Shown piece by piece: positions 15,053 to 23,621 of a stretch of 64,000 nt of DNA (within the stretch, counting starts at the first letter, position 1; the number at the start of each line of letters is the position of its first letter). The stretch spans positions 23,240 to 87,239 of the forward strand of contig NZ_LXEV01000027.1 of NCBI RefSeq assembly GCF_001654965.1, written 5' to 3'. The notes under the pieces were generated by a model. That model had not been told where the DNA came from and did not search any database. It worked only from the letters and a program-made list of their open reading frames with translations. The translations under genes and the position numbers were made by a program. This DNA is from Proteus hauseri ATCC 700826. GTDB taxonomy: Bacteria; Pseudomonadota; Gammaproteobacteria; Enterobacterales; Enterobacteriaceae.

Positions 15053-16186
15053 TTATTTAATTACATCATAAAGATGATTATCTGATAAGTAATCTGCAGT
15101 TAATCCATTAAACGGTGTGAATTGAGCCCCTACAATTTCAGAGAAGGCTTTACCCTGTTTACCTAATGAAACTTTGCGTTCGTCTTTACCTGTACTTTCA
15201 TAAATAGAATAGGTTTTACGGCGCATTGCGGTGTATTTATCTAGGTTATGGTGAATATCAAGATGGTATTCTTTAATTTGTTCATTAGTTAATGCAAGCT
15301 TATTCGCTAAATCACATCCCCAACGCGTTAAACAGACCTCTGCAAAATGACGGACTAATAAACCTGGAGCATATAAGCCATTTTCACCATTAGCGCCATC
15401 TAAAGAAGCATTGCCCACTAACGTAGCATGACGCCCTGAAATAGGGAAAATATGCATTTTAGTTTCAGATTCAATTGTTGGAATAACACAAGTAAAGCCT
15501 TTAGAGCGTTCATCTTTTGCATAAAATCCGACATATTCTTTAACATTTTTACCCAAAGTTACTTTTTCAGGTTGGAAATTTAATGGGCCAGGTACTGGGT
15601 CTATAGCAAAGATATTCACTGGAATATCTTTTAATTGTGGATCTGTCAGCATCGCATTTGCCAACATATGGCAGGTAATACCCCCACGACTCCAGCCAAC
15701 TAAGTTTACTTGAGTAGGAATGATGCCATCTTTACGAAAAGTACGGATAATTTGTTGTTGAAGTTGCTGCTGAGTTATATGGCGGTCGCCATAATCATAT
15801 TTACGCCACAAAAAAGAACCGGTGACTTTAACATCTTCAATAGGAATACCGGCTTTTTTTAGCTGGTTATATTGTTCTTCTGTTAATTTCTCACGTTGCC
15901 AGTCGAAATTCCCTTTCATCAAACAAAGTGCGTGTTGAACATTTTCTTCCCAACCATTACCAAATAAAGAGCCTTTCAGATCAGAATAATTAGGGTTTTC
16001 AATCCATAAGTCATCTTCTTGTAGATTGCCACTTCCTGGGCCATCCACAATAAACCATTGTGCAAACTCACGATCTTGATTATTTTGTGCTAATGTAGCC
16101 ACTAATTCGCCATGCCAAAAGGTAGGATTATTGCTATCAAATGAATTTGAGCCTGTACCACATAAATAAACGGTTAATACTGTCAT
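15053..16186 (-). CDS. Predicted serine alpha/beta-hydrolase, DUF2235/Tle1-like
   Basis: The 377-residue protein starts MTVLTVYLCGTGSNSFD, where YLCGTGSN resembles the first strand and DGT-type loop of DUF2235 hydrolases. A nucleophile elbow VGWSRGG puts Ser166 in place; IDPVPGP supplies a candidate acid (Asp196), and SGRHATLVG a candidate His253. There is no signal peptide or membrane span. DUF2235 includes Tle1 type VI phospholipase effectors, so a toxin or lipase role is possible, but no VgrG, Hcp, PAAR or immunity gene is nearby. It is a monocistronic unit with its own terminator in the fliT-fliE island. Fold call moderate; substrate unknown. Confidence 0.6.
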   Translation of the reverse strand: MTVLTVYLCGTGSNSFDSNNPTFWHGELVATLAQNNQDREFAQWFIVDGPGSGNLQEDDLWIENPNYSDLKGSLFGNGWEENVQHALCLMKGNFDWQREKLTEEQYNQLKKAGIPIEDVKVTGSFLWRKYDYGDRHITQQQLQQQIIRTFRKDGIIPTQVNLVGWSRGGITCHMLANAMLTDPQLKDIPVNIFAIDPVPGPLNFQPEKVTLGKNVKEYVGFYAKDERSKGFTCVIPTIESETKMHIFPISGRHATLVGNASLDGANGENGLYAPGLLVRHFAEVCLTRWGCDLANKLALTNEQIKEYHLDIHHNLDKYTAMRRKTYSIYESTGKDERKVSLGKQGKAFSEIVGAQFTPFNGLTADYLSDNHLYDVIK

Positions 16187-16482
16187 AATTTAATATCCTT
16201 TTAATTATCACTAAAAAATCACTATTCTGATTTTTATTTCCATGTTTGAGCTATTCCTTAGCCCAGACAAACATTAGCCTTTCACCTTTTTTTATTCAAT
16301 TGCAAAAAATGAATTAACACAGCTCAGATCACAAAATCAAATTTCATTTAATTGATCAATAAATAAAAAACACAATAAAATCAATTTTTTATTTAAACCT
16401 TCTTAACTAATTTTATTTAGCTAAATAAATTCACTTGTTTATTTTATTGGGAGTTATTGGTGTTACGATTTAATAAAAAAAA
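16187..16482. other. Gene-free AT-rich intergenic region
   Basis: About 300 bases upstream of the hydrolase gene hold no credible frame. It is strongly AT-rich and presumably contains the hydrolase promoter, but no convincing -35/-10 pair can be singled out. Confidence 0.4.
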
Positions 16483-16500
16483 ATCCCACTAAAGTGGGAT
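16483..16500 (-). terminator. Terminator after the 87-residue gene
   Basis: ATCCCACT and AGTGGGAT form an 8-base stem 20 bases after the gene stop. Eight A/T residues flank each side, so it should work in both directions. Confidence 0.85.
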
Positions 16501-16519
16501 CTTTTTATTAGGATAATTA

Positions 16520-16783
16520 TTAGAGACGATTAAAAGCAACTACACGTACTGCAGGAATATCAGCTTGAGCTCCGTCAGCCACTTCCTGACATGCTTTTTC
16601 TAACGCAATATGAGGTGAAATGCCACTCTCAGTTTCTACTATTTTATGTCCGGCGTAGGTATCACCATTTCTGGAACGCACTTTATACGCAATAAACCAA
16701 TATTCCATATCATCACCGTTTACGTTATTAATCATAGAATTACCATAACGGTTTATTTCCCTCTTTAATGTGACAATAATCAA
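16520..16783 (-). CDS. Small conserved-looking protein of unknown function
   Basis: The frame gives up to 87 residues; the start is uncertain. ATG 16735 (MINNVNGDD) or 16708 (MEYWFIAYKV) are both plausible. The core, YWFIAYKVRSRNGDTYAGHK followed by PHIALEKACQEVADG and VRVVAFNRL, looks like a small alpha/beta domain. It ends at a strong terminator and is separated from the next gene by 53 bases. No family recognised. Confidence 0.6.
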   Translation of the reverse strand: MIIVTLKREINRYGNSMINNVNGDDMEYWFIAYKVRSRNGDTYAGHKIVETESGISPHIALEKACQEVADGAQADIPAVRVVAFNRL

Positions 16784-16836
16784 CTATCTTCGGTTTAATA
16801 AAATTTTTTAAATAGTAAAAAGCAATAATGGTAGCT

Positions 16837-17058
16837 CTAACACATTTCAGACTGAATAAGTGCTTTTATCTTAACCGCTTTTTCAAAGTGATCTAATTTA
16901 TGCGTCATTATCCACCAATTTGCTGCTTCCATCAGTAATTCTGGTTTGTCATTTTTATTAGCAAAAAAGGCATAAAATGATAATCCGACATTTTCACCTT
17001 TTGTCGCTATTTTATCGTCACAAACTTGAATAATTTTTTTCTGTAGTCTTTTGTTCAT
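16837..17058 (-). CDS. Small helical protein of unknown function
   Basis: This 73-residue product (IIQVCDDKIATKGENVGLSF, LLMEAANWWIMTHKLDHFEK, AVKIKALIQ) is predicted all-helical with a basic N-terminus. AAGAAGAA precedes the ATG by 7 bases. It lies between the ABM monooxygenase gene and the 87-residue gene on the same strand and could share a transcript with them. No family recognised. Confidence 0.6.
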   Translation of the reverse strand: MNKRLQKKIIQVCDDKIATKGENVGLSFYAFFANKNDKPELLMEAANWWIMTHKLDHFEKAVKIKALIQSEMC

Positions 17059-17129
17059 AGATTGTTCTTCTTTTATTTTTACTGTTTTTATTTAATAACT
17101 TTATTTAATAACTTCCCGCTAATACGAAT

Positions 17130-17507
17130 CTAGAATAAATTATTATTTTCCTCATTTTCTGATGATTGATGATATAACACACTATCTTGAGGCGCATGTT
17201 CTCTTTCATTAAATCCATAATCCCGAATAACGCTAGCAACACGTAAGCGATAATGCTGTAAAATAGAATGCCGCCCTCTGGCTTGAGCCATACGATGTAA
17301 TTCAGTATTACGCCATTGCATAATCGCATTTTCACTTTGCCAAAATGAGAGTGAAAGTAATTTATCGTTATCACTTAAACTTTGAAAACGTTCAATTGAA
17401 ATAAAACCATCTATATTAACTAATATTTTTTTTAAATCTTGAGCTAAGGTTAAATAATTTTGCTGTTGTTCTTCATTCGTTTTTAATTCAAAAATAACCG
17501 CGATCAT
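17130..17507 (-). CDS. ABM-type (dimeric alpha/beta barrel) monooxygenase-like protein
   Basis: The 125 residues start with a ferredoxin-like ABM core: MIAVIFELKTNEEQQQNYLT, then LKKILVNIDGFISIERFQSL, LLSLSFWQSENAIMQWRNTE and LHRMAQARGR. The pattern is that of antibiotic-biosynthesis-monooxygenase-domain proteins, which include cofactor-free oxygenases, heme-degrading enzymes and proteins of unknown role. The last 30 residues (acidic, Asn/Glu-rich) look disordered. Its ATG overlaps the stop of the P450-like gene as ATGA, so the two are translationally coupled and probably act on the same substrate. The substrate is unknown. Confidence 0.75.
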   Translation of the reverse strand: MIAVIFELKTNEEQQQNYLTLAQDLKKILVNIDGFISIERFQSLSDNDKLLSLSFWQSENAIMQWRNTELHRMAQARGRHSILQHYRLRVASVIRDYGFNEREHAPQDSVLYHQSSENEENNNLF

Positions 17508-18463
17508 GATGATAATTCCTGTTTTAAGTAAAATAATAGAATTTGTGCATTAGTCGATGTTTTCCATCTATAGTGTGTAAAATAATCTTTATTGTATTTT
17601 TGTTGCAAAATAAACTTAACAGCACTACATCCCATCGCTCTAGCAATATGTTCACCAGGGCAGCGATGCTTGCCATAACCGAAGGGTAAAGCACCGTCAC
17701 GTGTTAACAAAGGTATTGCTATTTCATCTACTGAGTTATTTTGAGACTTAAAACGTTTAGTCTGTTTTATCGGAACTATTTCATTCAATACTTTTTCAAT
17801 CAAAGATGAAATAGTTTGCTCAGTTCCTTTTTGAGTTTCAATTAGTGTTAATCCAATAAGTGCAGTGGTGCTATCGCTAATTTGAAAAAATAGTCCCATT
17901 AAATTACTTATAAGTAATGATTTATCTACAATTTTATGTTGCTGTGCGTATTGAGAAAACAGTACAAAAAGTTCACCATTTTGCTGTTCAATCTGAGAGT
18001 AAAGACGTTCAGCACTTTCTATTTGAGCCGATATTTCATAGGGTTTAATATGTAAAGAAAGAACTGTACAAGAAAAATGGTGAGCATCATAAGCGAGTTG
18101 TTGCCATTGCTCTGGTTTATAACCTAATAATGTTCCTAATACATAAACAGGCAATGTTGCTAAAAAAGTGTTTAATCCCTCAGCAGTTATTGTTTTCGGC
18201 AAATTTTGTTTAGCTACATTTTGTGTTATGTTAAAAATAGCGTCATAAGTATAACTATTTAAAGCTTGAGTTAGTGCTTGCTTTACTGGCACTCTCTTTT
18301 CATCATCTCGCATTCTGATTAGCTTTGAAAATATATCACCTAAGAAGCTATGTTGGATAATTTTAGGTACAGGAGTCTCTTCAGGTCGTACCCGATAATT
18401 ATTATGATTTAAGTATTTTTTTAATTTATTTAATGAAGAGGTGTTTAAAGGACATTTTGACAT
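17504..18463 (-). CDS. Short, divergent cytochrome P450-like protein
   Basis: The 319-residue protein has the P450 heme-ligand loop LPFGYGKHRCPGEHIARAMG, with Cys268 as the thiolate ligand. A candidate I helix is LMGLFFQISDSTTALIGL (about 188-205). It is short against the usual ~400 residues. Aligning IEKVLNEIVPIKQTKRF (about 222-238) with the K helix of bacterial P450s puts Lys and Asn where the ExxR Glu and Arg should be. Only some 20 residues follow before the heme loop, so the meander appears largely missing. It is soluble, with no N-terminal anchor. It may be an altered monooxygenase, peroxygenase or decarboxylase, or only a heme-binding relic. AAGGA precedes the ATG. Confidence 0.8.
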   Translation of the reverse strand: MSKCPLNTSSLNKLKKYLNHNNYRVRPEETPVPKIIQHSFLGDIFSKLIRMRDDEKRVPVKQALTQALNSYTYDAIFNITQNVAKQNLPKTITAEGLNTFLATLPVYVLGTLLGYKPEQWQQLAYDAHHFSCTVLSLHIKPYEISAQIESAERLYSQIEQQNGELFVLFSQYAQQHKIVDKSLLISNLMGLFFQISDSTTALIGLTLIETQKGTEQTISSLIEKVLNEIVPIKQTKRFKSQNNSVDEIAIPLLTRDGALPFGYGKHRCPGEHIARAMGCSAVKFILQQKYNKDYFTHYRWKTSTNAQILLFYLKQELSS

Positions 18464-18658
18464 TTTTTTTCCTTATTTTTCTGAATGAAAATAAGGATAG
18501 TTAAAAATAAAATCGATACTTCGTTATACGACGAAATGTTATTGGTGCAGGCAAAGAAAATATCACTAATAGCCCTTTCTTGTCCTATCATCATTTCAAT
18601 AGGATGATTAGCTCAATATTTATTAGTAAAATCAATCGATTTTATAGGTGATAATCTA

Positions 18659-19000
18659 CTATAAACCATGAACTCTATTCCAAAGCAAAATTAGTATCCA
18701 TGCAGCAATCACCCAACATAAAACTGCGGCACTTAGTGCAGTAAATAATTTGACATAATTAAGCATAAAATAGAGCGAAACTAAATACACCATATAAGGC
18801 ACAACTGCCCACATGCTAAAAATAATTGTTGTACGTAAAGCTTCTATTGAACGTTCTGATCCGACAATATAGTGAGCAATAAGTGCAAAAGTAGGAAAAA
18901 GCGGAACAAGCCCGGCAATATAGTAATTGCGAGTTTTGGATAAAACCGCAATAAGCACAACCACGAATGCACCAATTAACGCTTTAACAAGTAATCCCAT
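18659..19000 (-). CDS. ydgC: GlpM/YdgC-family inner membrane protein
   Basis: The 113 residues match E. coli YdgC closely in pattern: VKALIGAFVVVLIAVLSKT, then NYYIAGLVPLFPTFALIAHY and VVPYMVYLVSLYF. Four hydrophobic segments are visible (about 5-20, 27-45, 58-80, 84-108). The GlpM name comes from a Pseudomonas protein linked to alginate and glycerol metabolism; the biochemical role is unknown. It is a housekeeping-type gene in the middle of the island, monocistronic. Confidence 0.9.
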   Translation of the reverse strand: MGLLVKALIGAFVVVLIAVLSKTRNYYIAGLVPLFPTFALIAHYIVGSERSIEALRTTIIFSMWAVVPYMVYLVSLYFMLNYVKLFTALSAAVLCWVIAAWILILLWNRVHGL

Positions 19001-19177
19001 TAGTTTAGTCTATCGATAGAAAAAATTGAGGTACCAATATACAAGATCAAAATGTAATCTGAGTCAATTCTATTTTGTCAGGATTGAGTTTTAACTTCAC
19101 ACAACACACTGTATAAATAGGCAAAAAAGTAAAATAAAATAGTAATAAGCAAATAATAAAAAAGAGAAAATAAAAAA

Positions 19178-19549
19178 ATGAAAATACTTTTTGATAAATT
19201 AATAGAAAAAGAAAAAACACTTCACTCAGAAACTAATCGAAAAAATACAGATATCTTGGTTAATCTTTTACATGACGACTTTATTGAAATTTGTCGCTCT
19301 GGTGTAAGTGTAAATAAAATGGAAACCATAAATAGCCTAACATTAGAAAACTGTAGAATAAATATTTATTCTGAAAATTATCACTGTTCATATTTAAATA
19401 ATGATACAGTGCTATTAACTTATATCAGTTATCAATTAGAAAACAAGAAGAAAATAAAAATCACTTATCGTTCTTCAATATGGATAAAAAATAAAGAACA
19501 TCATTGGCAATTAAGATTTCATCAGGGAACAGCCAAAAATGACGCATAA
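19178..19549 (+). CDS. NTF2-like (DUF4440) protein
   Basis: The 123 residues form an alpha+beta cone typical of the DUF4440/SnoaL-like group: an N-terminal helix (LIEKEKTLHSE), LVNLLHDDFIEICRSGV, and paired strands NDTVLLTYISYQLENKK and ITYRSSIWIKNKEHHWQLRF with the terminal HQGT. Members include binding proteins and small enzymes; no catalytic assignment can be made. It is the only + strand gene of the island, very AT-rich, with no obvious partner. Confidence 0.75.
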   Translation: MKILFDKLIEKEKTLHSETNRKNTDILVNLLHDDFIEICRSGVSVNKMETINSLTLENCRINIYSENYHCSYLNNDTVLLTYISYQLENKKKIKITYRSSIWIKNKEHHWQLRFHQGTAKNDA

Positions 19550-19660
19550 TAAAAACACTAAAACAAGAAGTATTATAAATATAGCAATAGCTATCTACGT
19601 TAAGTTTCACTATAAAAATAATAATTTTAACATGTAACGATTATAAGTTATTAATAAATT

Positions 19661-20032
19661 TTATTTTATTTCTTTGATTTTATTTATCAATTTTTCACTC
19701 GTAATAATACTTGAACTCGCATTAACCTTATTCATATTTTCATTATTTAAACTATAATCAGCAATTACACGCATTCCTTTTAAATTTTGCATAGCATAAG
19801 CCAGAGCAAGCAATGCCTTTTTGTTGCACGATTCTTTTTTCGCTGAATCTGCTTGTAGAAGATAATTAATCAAACCTTGATGACTACCTTTCGGCCCATA
19901 TCTTATTAATGGGTATACACAATGGTATGCTGCATAATAAGCCCTAGATATTGCATTTCTATAACCCACTTCATCATCTCTATTTATACAGTCTTTAGCA
20001 AAAGAAAGTATATCAACATAAGTTACAGACAC
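19661..20032 (-). CDS. HEPN-domain protein with intact RX6H motif
   Basis: The 123-residue helical protein starts with GTG at 20032, preceded by GGAAGG, and overlaps the upstream gene by 10 bases. SRAYYAAYHC carries Arg30-x6-His37, the R-X4-6-H motif of HEPN ribonucleases. The flanking pattern (CINRDDEVGYRNAISRAYYA) is typical of HEPN proteins in toxin-antitoxin and defence modules. It has no MNT nucleotidyltransferase partner; instead the coupled gene encodes a larger TPR-like protein. RNase activity is an inference from the motif. The low GC and island setting suggest horizontal origin. Confidence 0.8.
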   Translation of the reverse strand: MSVTYVDILSFAKDCINRDDEVGYRNAISRAYYAAYHCVYPLIRYGPKGSHQGLINYLLQADSAKKESCNKKALLALAYAMQNLKGMRVIADYSLNNENMNKVNASSSIITSEKLINKIKEIK

Positions 20033-20808
20033 GTTAAACCTTCCTTTAATTTGGATACATCATCAACACCATTAATAAATATACTAAAGTTTTTACCTAA
20101 AAATTCTTTATGCTCGGCTAACTCATATGCTAACTGTAAATTCATTTCAGATAATATATCTGCATCATCGCATTCTGCTGTCATAATAAATATATTAGAT
20201 TCTTCATTATGCACAGAAGCATTGGTATAATTAACCCCCACAATTTTAACTTGATGATTATCAAGAATTGAAATAGCCATGCTAACCAATTTCATTAATT
20301 CATCTTCATTTAATCCAGATAAGAAGCAATATTTTAATAATGCTGACTTGGTTCTTTCAAAATTATTTTTATATTTATCTGCCTTTTCTTTATTAGACAA
20401 TTTGCATATTTTATTTAAATAATGTTCAGCCAGTTTTAAATTAGCTATGTAAATACTTGTTTGATAAGCTAATAGAGTAAAACTTACTGATTCATACTCG
20501 TCAGCAAAACGATATAAAAGTTTTAAATATTTTTTATTCGATGAACGCTGATTTATAACTGCCAAATAGTTTCTAGCATAATCAACATTATTAAACTGAA
20601 GAGATAATTCGAAAAAATCAATAGCTTGTTCTATTTTATTATATAAACTATAAGCTAACGCTTTAAGATAGTTTTTTTCTAACCCTGTACTATATTTATT
20701 TATTTCTCTAATAAACTGTATAAATTCAAAATCAGTACATACGTTTTCACGTACTATTTGATCTTGAAGCAAATTTAATAATTCTTCTGATTTATGAATT
20801 GGCTGCAT
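20023..20808 (-). CDS. Partner of the HEPN protein: helical-repeat protein with C-terminal alpha/beta domain
   Basis: The protein has 261 residues from ATG 20808; 14 extra codons upstream are possible but have no clear ribosome site. Residues about 20-170 are paired helices resembling TPR/Sel1-type repeats (YLKALAYSLYNKIEQAIDFF, LLAYQTSIYIANLKLAEHYL). The last ~90 residues look alpha/beta (KIVGVNYTNAS, SNIFIMTAECDDAD, NFSIFINGVDDV). I do not recognise the family. Being first in a two-gene unit with overlapping HEPN, it may be an antitoxin, an inhibitor or a sensor. That is inferred from arrangement only. Confidence 0.7.
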   Translation of the reverse strand: MQPIHKSEELLNLLQDQIVRENVCTDFEFIQFIREINKYSTGLEKNYLKALAYSLYNKIEQAIDFFELSLQFNNVDYARNYLAVINQRSSNKKYLKLLYRFADEYESVSFTLLAYQTSIYIANLKLAEHYLNKICKLSNKEKADKYKNNFERTKSALLKYCFLSGLNEDELMKLVSMAISILDNHQVKIVGVNYTNASVHNEESNIFIMTAECDDADILSEMNLQLAYELAEHKEFLGKNFSIFINGVDDVSKLKEGLTCL

Positions 20809-20850
20809 ATATATATCTCTTTTAATCTCGGCATGGTGTGCTGCAAACAC

Positions 20851-21308
20851 TCTGCTATATTAAAATATTTAGACACCATTAACAATCCAGGAAAATTAAA
20901 TTCTCGGCTTTTACCGCAAAATAAAAAATAGAGCTTAATAACTATATTTTTATTTATAATATAGTTATTAATATAATTGTATTAATAAAGTGTTTTTATT
21001 TTATTTTGTTTTATTGAGAAGCGTAGGGTGTAATATACGATAATATAATATTATTTATATTTAAATAATATTTAGATGTAACAAATCCTACCCCAAATGG
21101 CATCAATTAATCCGTAATTCTGCTTCTACATACAAAACACAAAATGGGACACCCATTTTCAAAAATAGCGCAAATAGGATGGTTTATTGCATATTTAATA
21201 ATAATCAATAAATTGTATCATAACAATAAATGAAACTGAGCCAATGTCCCCTATGTGCCCACTTAATATTAATAAAAAATAAAATCATTAATATCAAATG
21301 GTTCAATA
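20851..21308. other. Gene-free AT-rich region between the HEPN unit and fliE
   Basis: About 450 bases contain no credible frame. The right part holds the fliE terminator hairpin; the left part is presumably the promoter region of the HEPN unit. Homopolymeric A/T and ATTATTT-like repeats dominate, typical of an insertion boundary. Confidence 0.45.
21141..21159 (-). terminator. Hairpin downstream of fliE
   Basis: AAAATGGG and CCCATTTT form a perfect 8-base stem with loop ACA, about 150 bases after the fliE stop. Confidence 0.55.
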
Positions 21309-21620
21309 CTAAACCTGCATAGACATAATTTCTTGATATGCCGCGACCAGTTTATTACGAACCTGCACACCCATTTGTAATGAAATGCTGGATTTTTGCA
21401 TATCAACCATAACGTCGTTTAATTCAACGCCAGGAGTTCCTAAGGTAAACGCTTGTACTTTGTTGGCCGCATTAACTCGAGTTTCATTAATTTTACCTAC
21501 AGCTTGAACAAGCTGACTGGCGAATCCCGCCTGTACTGGCTGGGGTTTAGCAATATTGGATGCTTGTAAACTCTGGATTTGCATTTTATCCAGAACACTT
21601 TCAATAGCTGGAATTGACAT
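21309..21620 (-). CDS. fliE: Flagellar hook-basal body protein FliE
   Basis: The protein has 103 residues from ATG 21620, preceded by AGAGG; 7 upstream codons are excluded. It begins MSIPAIESVLDKMQIQSLQA and has the conserved C-terminal half KSSISLQMGVQVRNKLVAAY, QEIMSMQV. FliE joins the MS ring to the proximal rod and is the first rod-type substrate exported. It is divergent from fliF, as in other enterics, so the 276 bases between should hold FlhDC-dependent class 2 promoters for both. Confidence 0.96.
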   Translation of the reverse strand: MSIPAIESVLDKMQIQSLQASNIAKPQPVQAGFASQLVQAVGKINETRVNAANKVQAFTLGTPGVELNDVMVDMQKSSISLQMGVQVRNKLVAAYQEIMSMQV

Positions 21621-21896
21621 ATAAACCTCTGCGTTAATCATCTAATTCAATTACTGAATCAATGTCATAGTAAGGAAGTGAACCAACACGCTTACTGAGT
21701 AATACCCTAACACAGGGGCTTCATTCCAAAGCGAGTAATTAACGCAAAAGTTAAAGGCTAATTACGCCATTAAATGAAACGCAAAAGGCCAATAATGAGA
21801 CACCTGAGAGTAGGTTTATTTATTTGCGTAAGGGGAGTCTGTTTTGTTACGCCACGCTTTTAGTATTCATCCCGAACTACAAGGCAAGGATTGTCT
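21621..21896. promoter_or_regulatory. Divergent fliE/fliF control region
   Basis: The 276 bases between the divergent starts hold no gene. By analogy with other enterics this is where FlhD4C2 binds to activate both class 2 operons. I could not assign exact boxes by eye. Confidence 0.5.
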
Positions 21897-23621
21897 ATGA
21901 ATGCCGAAAAAACCGACGTTGTGAACCAGAAAAAAGGTTTTAACGCCATTATTAACCGGTTAAAAGCCGATCCGAAAATCCCGTTAATTATTGCGGGATC
22001 GGCGGCAATTGCCATTTTTGTTGCTGCTTTTTTATGGTTACAAAGCCCTGAATATAAAGTGCTTTATAGTAATCTTAGTGATAAAGACGGTGGCGAAATT
22101 GTCACACAGTTAACACAGATGAATGTACCTTATCGCTTGTCTCAAAATGGCGCGGCGATTATGGTGCCTGATAATCAGGTTCACGAATTACGCCTGAAAC
22201 TCGCTCAAGCGGGGTTTCCTAAAGGCGGTGCTGCCGGTTTTGAACTACTAGATAAAGAAAAGTTCGGGATCAGCCAGTTTAGTGAACAGATTAATTACCA
22301 ACGTGCGCTGGAAGGTGAGCTTGCTCGTACCATCGAAACATTAGGTCCGGTACAAAATGCTCGCGTTCATTTGGCATTACCAAAGCCGTCCCTTTTTGTT
22401 CGTGAACAGAAATCCCCTTCTGCATCCGTTACTGTGGGTCTTTTACAAGGCCGAGCACTGGACGAAGGTCAGATTAATGCCATCGTGCATATCGTTGCAA
22501 GCAGTGTTGCTGGCATGCCAGACAGCAGTGTTACCATCGTTGACCAAAGCGGTAAATTACTAACACAACCTGATGCTATGGGGCGTGATCTTAATTCCAC
22601 GCAGCTTAAGTTTGTTCAGGAATTAGAAACCCGTTATCAACAACGTATCGAAACGTTATTAGGCCCAATTGTTGGGCGTGGCAACGTTCACGCACAGGTA
22701 ACTGCTCAAGTCGATTTTTCTCATACCGAAGAAACCGCTGAAGAGTACAAGCCAAATCAACCACCTAATCAGTCTGCTGTGCGCTCAAAACAAGTGAGCC
22801 AAAGCGAGCAAAATGGTGGCATGTTAGCTGGCGGCGTACCTGGTGCATTATCAAATCAACCTGTTGCACCACCTCAAGCACCTATTGAAGCACCTAAAGC
22901 TGAAGATGGTGAGAAAAAAGAGGATGCAACTACAGGCACAAATCGTTCCCTCACTCGTAATCCAAACAGCAATAGCCGTTTAGATGAAACGACTAACTAT
23001 GAAGTTGACCGTCGGATCCGTCATATTAAACGCCCTGTTGGAAGTATCGAGCGCCTTTCTGTTGCTGTTATTGTTAACTACAAAACAGTAGAAGATAAGA
23101 AAGAAGCGGCTGAAGGCGAAGAACCTGTTGTTGAAACAAAACAGATCCCGCTTACAGATGAACAACTTCAACAAATTGAAGGTCTTGTTCGCGAAGCGAT
23201 GGGATATTCTCAAGATCGTGGTGACTCTTTAAGTGTTGTGAACTCTCAGTTTAGTGATATTGAAGAAAAAGTCATTACAGTTCCTGTTTGGGAAAATCCA
23301 GAGATCTTATCAAAAGCATTAGATTTAGGTCGTTGGCTGTTACTGGTCATTATCGCATGGATCTTATGGCGTAAGCTGGTTAAACCACAGATTGAGAAAC
23401 GTCGTGAAGCTGAAATTGCTGCACAGAAAGCTGTGTTGAAAACGAAGCTGAAAGTGAAAGATGACGTTAATGAAGCTGAATTAGACGACGAAGAAAGACG
23501 TAAACAAGCGCGTCAACGCGTAAGTGCCGAATTACAAAGCCAACGTATCCGAGAAATGGCTGAGAAAGACCCTCGCGTTGTGGCAATGGTAATTCGTCAA
23601 TGGATGAGTAAAGAACAATGA
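21897..23621 (+). CDS. fliF: Flagellar MS-ring protein FliF
   Basis: The protein has 574 residues from ATG 21897, with AAGGA upstream; a TTG two codons earlier is less likely. It has an N-terminal membrane span ([20 protein letters not shown], about 30-52), ring-building motifs, a Pro/Gln-rich disordered region (about 285-360), and a second span near 478-495 ([12 protein letters not shown]). The acidic/basic C-terminal tail binds FliG. FliF forms the MS ring and houses the export gate. It overlaps fliG by 4 bases (ATGA). Confidence 0.97.
   Translation: MNAEKTDVVNQKKGFNAIINRLKADPKIPLIIAGSAAIAIFVAAFLWLQSPEYKVLYSNLSDKDGGEIVTQLTQMNVPYRLSQNGAAIMVPDNQVHELRLKLAQAGFPKGGAAGFELLDKEKFGISQFSEQINYQRALEGELARTIETLGPVQNARVHLALPKPSLFVREQKSPSASVTVGLLQGRALDEGQINAIVHIVASSVAGMPDSSVTIVDQSGKLLTQPDAMGRDLNSTQLKFVQELETRYQQRIETLLGPIVGRGNVHAQVTAQVDFSHTEETAEEYKPNQPPNQSAVRSKQVSQSEQNGGMLAGGVPGALSNQPVAPPQAPIEAPKAEDGEKKEDATTGTNRSLTRNPNSNSRLDETTNYEVDRRIRHIKRPVGSIERLSVAVIVNYKTVEDKKEAAEGEEPVVETKQIPLTDEQLQQIEGLVREAMGYSQDRGDSLSVVNSQFSDIEEKVITVPVWENPEILSKALDLGRWLLLVIIAWILWRKLVKPQIEKRREAEIAAQKAVLKTKLKVKDDVNEAELDDEERRKQARQRVSAELQSQRIREMAEKDPRVVAMVIRQWMSKEQ

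Noticed and set aside
17105..17374. 89-residue hydrophobic minus-strand frame
   Set aside because: It is a shadow inside the ABM-type gene, which has family motifs and ATGA coupling.
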